A DNA stretch of 51,861 bases from positions 1 to 51,861 of the forward strand of contig DATDNP010000083.1 in assembly GCA_036518215.1 (NCBI GenBank), in the 5' to 3' direction. The notes below the pieces were generated by a model. The model saw only the letters and a list, made by a program, of their open reading frames with translations. It ran no database searches and had not been told where the DNA came from. Within the stretch, counting starts at the first letter, position 1. Each line of letters opens with the position of its first letter. A program made the position numbers and the translations under genes. Below are positions 50,189-51,861 of the stretch, piece after piece. Source of the stretch: CF-39 sp036518215. GTDB lineage: Bacteria; Chloroflexota; Limnocylindria; P2-11E.

Positions 50189-51861
50189 ATGAAAGAGCTC
50201 TACCAGGTCGTGGAAGTGGGCCCCGCCTGGTATCAGGAGAACATTCCCTGCCAGGAAGCGTGCCCCGTCCGGACCAACTGCCGCGGCTACCTGAACCTGA
50301 CGGCCGCCGGCGAGTTCGAGAAGGGCTGGGAGCTGGCGCTCGACCCCAATCCGATGGCCTCCATCTGCGGCTCGGTGTGCGCCGCGCCCTGCGAGACGGC
50401 GTGCCGCCGGAAAGAGGTCGACAAGCCCCTTTCGATCCGGTACGTGAAGAAGTTCCTCTCGGACTGGACGCACGACAACGTTGCCGTGAACGGACGCTCG
50501 TACACGCAGCCGGCCCCGCCGGTCTTCGGGCCGCCGCAGGGCACGGTCGCGATCATCGGCGCCGGCTGCGCCGGTCTTGCCGCGGCGAGCGACCTCGCGA
50601 AGCTCGGGTTCGGCGTCACGGTCTACGACGCGCTCGATCAGGCCGGGGGCACGGCGCTCGCCGGCGTGCCGCCGTTCCGCCTGCCGCGCGAGGTCATCGA
50701 CCGCGACATCAACGGGATCGTGAACGAGAACGTGCAGCTGCGGCTCTCGACGTTCGTCGGACGCGACGTCACGCTGCGCCAGCTCCACGACGAGCACGAT
50801 GCCGTCCTCGTGACGGCGGGCTGCTTCGAGCCGAACTACCCCGGCATCCCCGGTGAGGACTCCGCGGGCGTCATGGCCGGCATCGTGTTCCTCGAGCGCG
50901 CCTATCGCGGCCGGCCGGTCGAGGTCGGGAAGCGCGTCGTCGTCCTCGGCGGTGGCTACACCGCGATGGACTGCGCGTCGACGTCGTGGCGTCTCGGTGC
51001 GGACGAGGTCTACATCGTGTACCGCCGCTCGCGAGACGAGATGGTCGTCGACGAGGAAGAGCTCGGCGAGACCGAGCGCGAGGGCATGCAGTTCGTGTAT
51101 CTCGCATCGCCGGTCGAGGTCCTCGCCGACGCGAGCGGCCACGTCCGCGGCGTGAAGTTCGTCCGGAACAAGCTCGGCGAGCCGGACAAGAGCGGGCGGC
51201 GCAGCCCCGAGCCGATCGAAGGGTCGGAGTTCGAGATCCCGTGCGACACCGTGCTCCTCGCGCTCGGGCAGTCGCCCGACACGACGTTCCTCGCGGACTT
51301 CCCGGAGTTCCGTGTGAAACGCTGGCGCGACGTGAAGGTCGACCCCGATACGTATCAGACGGCGCTGCCGAAGATCTTCATGGCCGGCGACTACCGGACC
51401 GGCCCGACGACGATCATCGAGGCGGTCGCGGATGGCCGCGGCGCCGCGCAGCAGATCGCGCGCTTCCTCGACCCGCTCGCGCTCTCGGTGAACGTTCCCG
51501 AGTACCACGAGATCGTGACGCTCCGCCGATCGAGCACGCCGGACAACGTGGGCCAGATCGCGGGCGAGGGTGAGCTCGCCCGGATCTACCACAACATGTC
51601 GGTGGACTACGACCGCATCCCGCGCCAGGAGATGCCAAAGCTCGCCAAGAAGGACCGGCGCGGCCTCTTCCTCGAGGTGAACCAGGGCTACACCGAGGCG
51701 CAGGCGATCGCGGAGAGCGACCGCTGCCTCAAGTGCAACTTCAACATCGAGATCATCGGCGAGCTGTGCATCATCTGCGGCGGCTGCGTCGACGTGTGCC
51801 CGATGGACGTCATCCACATGGTCGACATGAGCGACATCGTCGACGACGGCGCGATCCCGGG
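50189..51861 (+). CDS. FAD-dependent NAD(P)-linked oxidoreductase with Fe-S domains (GltD/PreT-like), 3' end missing
   Basis: The frame from ATG 50189 stays open to the window end (557 codons). Domains in order: an N-terminal cysteine-rich helical Fe-S domain (about 15-90: CQEACPVRTNCRGY, ICGSVCAAPCETACRR) as in GltD and dihydropyrimidine dehydrogenase; FAD-binding VAIIGAGCAGLAAASDLA (about 112); an NAD(P) Rossmann motif VVVLGGGYTAMDCAS (about 250); AGDYRTGPTTIIEAVADG closing the FAD site (about 391); CLKCNFN; and a ferredoxin-like motif CIICGGCVDVCPMDVI near 529. It probably passes electrons between NAD(P)H and ferredoxin or a partner enzyme subunit. The extra C-terminal ferredoxin region separates it from plain GltD. 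Where it ends is not visible. Confidence 0.93.
   Translation, partial: MKELYQVVEVGPAWYQENIPCQEACPVRTNCRGYLNLTAAGEFEKGWELALDPNPMASICGSVCAAPCETACRRKEVDKPLSIRYVKKFLSDWTHDNVAVNGRSYTQPAPPVFGPPQGTVAIIGAGCAGLAAASDLAKLGFGVTVYDALDQAGGTALAGVPPFRLPREVIDRDINGIVNENVQLRLSTFVGRDVTLRQLHDEHDAVLVTAGCFEPNYPGIPGEDSAGVMAGIVFLERAYRGRPVEVGKRVVVLGGGYTAMDCASTSWRLGADEVYIVYRRSRDEMVVDEEELGETEREGMQFVYLASPVEVLADASGHVRGVKFVRNKLGEPDKSGRRSPEPIEGSEFEIPCDTVLLALGQSPDTTFLADFPEFRVKRWRDVKVDPDTYQTALPKIFMAGDYRTGPTTIIEAVADGRGAAQQIARFLDPLALSVNVPEYHEIVTLRRSSTPDNVGQIAGEGELARIYHNMSVDYDRIPRQEMPKLAKKDRRGLFLEVNQGYTEAQAIAESDRCLKCNFNIEIIGELCIICGGCVDVCPMDVIHMVDMSDIVDDGAIP

Noticed and set aside
50111..51817. Long open frame on the minus strand opposite the window-end oxidoreductase
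   Set aside because: Its translation is low-complexity Asp/Arg/Val-rich with no domain, as expected for antisense of GC-rich coding DNA; the plus frame reads a clear flavoprotein with ordered motifs.

Overview
This is a GC-rich (roughly 70 percent by eye), gene-dense bacterial chromosome segment. About 58 protein genes are packed with 1-4 nt overlaps inside operons, and several convergent pairs share their stop codons. I see no rRNA, tRNA, CRISPR array, transposase or phage gene. Gene content is housekeeping plus envelope and transport functions: a citrate synthase, SucCD, Rho, Moco synthesis and folate/methionine metabolism. GTG and TTG starts are common and many first genes lack a Shine-Dalgarno sequence. 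The overall flavour suits a free-living high-GC lineage such as Chloroflexota, but that assignment is an inference without a marker gene.

Layout. 1-2515 (+): end of purH, a zinc-ribbon Nudix hydrolase, a UvrC-like GIY-YIG nuclease. 2512-5452 (-): GNAT protein, GT4 glycosyltransferase and PIG-L deacetylase operon. 5514-7660 (+): glycerate kinase and class II FBPase. 7657-12712: one-carbon hub, with fchA-folD-hypothetical on minus and, divergently, a SAM-I riboswitch driving metF and two half-size MetE proteins. 12770-14964 (+): M20 peptidase and alpha/beta hydrolase. 14975-17236 (-): deoC, DEAD-box helicase, HIT protein. 17343-19732 (+): site-2 protease and MFS transporter. 19729-24763 (-): tungstate/molybdate-type permease and ATPase, moeA, moaC, moaB/mog, psuG. 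24786-25670 (+): Maf and a 50-residue basic protein. 25690-29659 (-): rho, a soluble PAS-GAF histidine kinase, a degenerate GGDEF-like protein. 29786-32022 (+): two AbgB-like amidohydrolases. 32019-34105 (-): TetR regulator and an RPH-like protein without ATP-grasp, divergent from a membrane protein across a two-operator promoter region. 34968-37818 (+): P1 peptidase and a repeat-bearing polysaccharide deacetylase. 37980-39146 (-): citrate synthase. 39202-43699 (+): a structured leader, an Ig-like surface protein, Na/Pi cotransporter, DUF72, ICMT-like and small protein. 43696-47921 (-): sucCD, K+ channel, CPA2 antiporter. 48061-51861: P-loop kinase, membrane protein, DUF402 (minus), and a large FAD/Fe-S oxidoreductase running off the end.

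The most interesting points are: (i) the one-carbon hub, where FolD has lost its cyclohydrolase residues beside a stand-alone FchA and MetE looks split into a non-zinc and a zinc half under a SAM riboswitch whose closing stem contains the ribosome binding site; (ii) a recurring leaderless promoter layout; (iii) a two-copy 66-67 nt leader element in front of deoC and sucC; (iv) a 118-bp MITE-like insertion between moeA and moaC; and (v) a TetR-controlled RPH-like protein lacking its ATP-binding domain.
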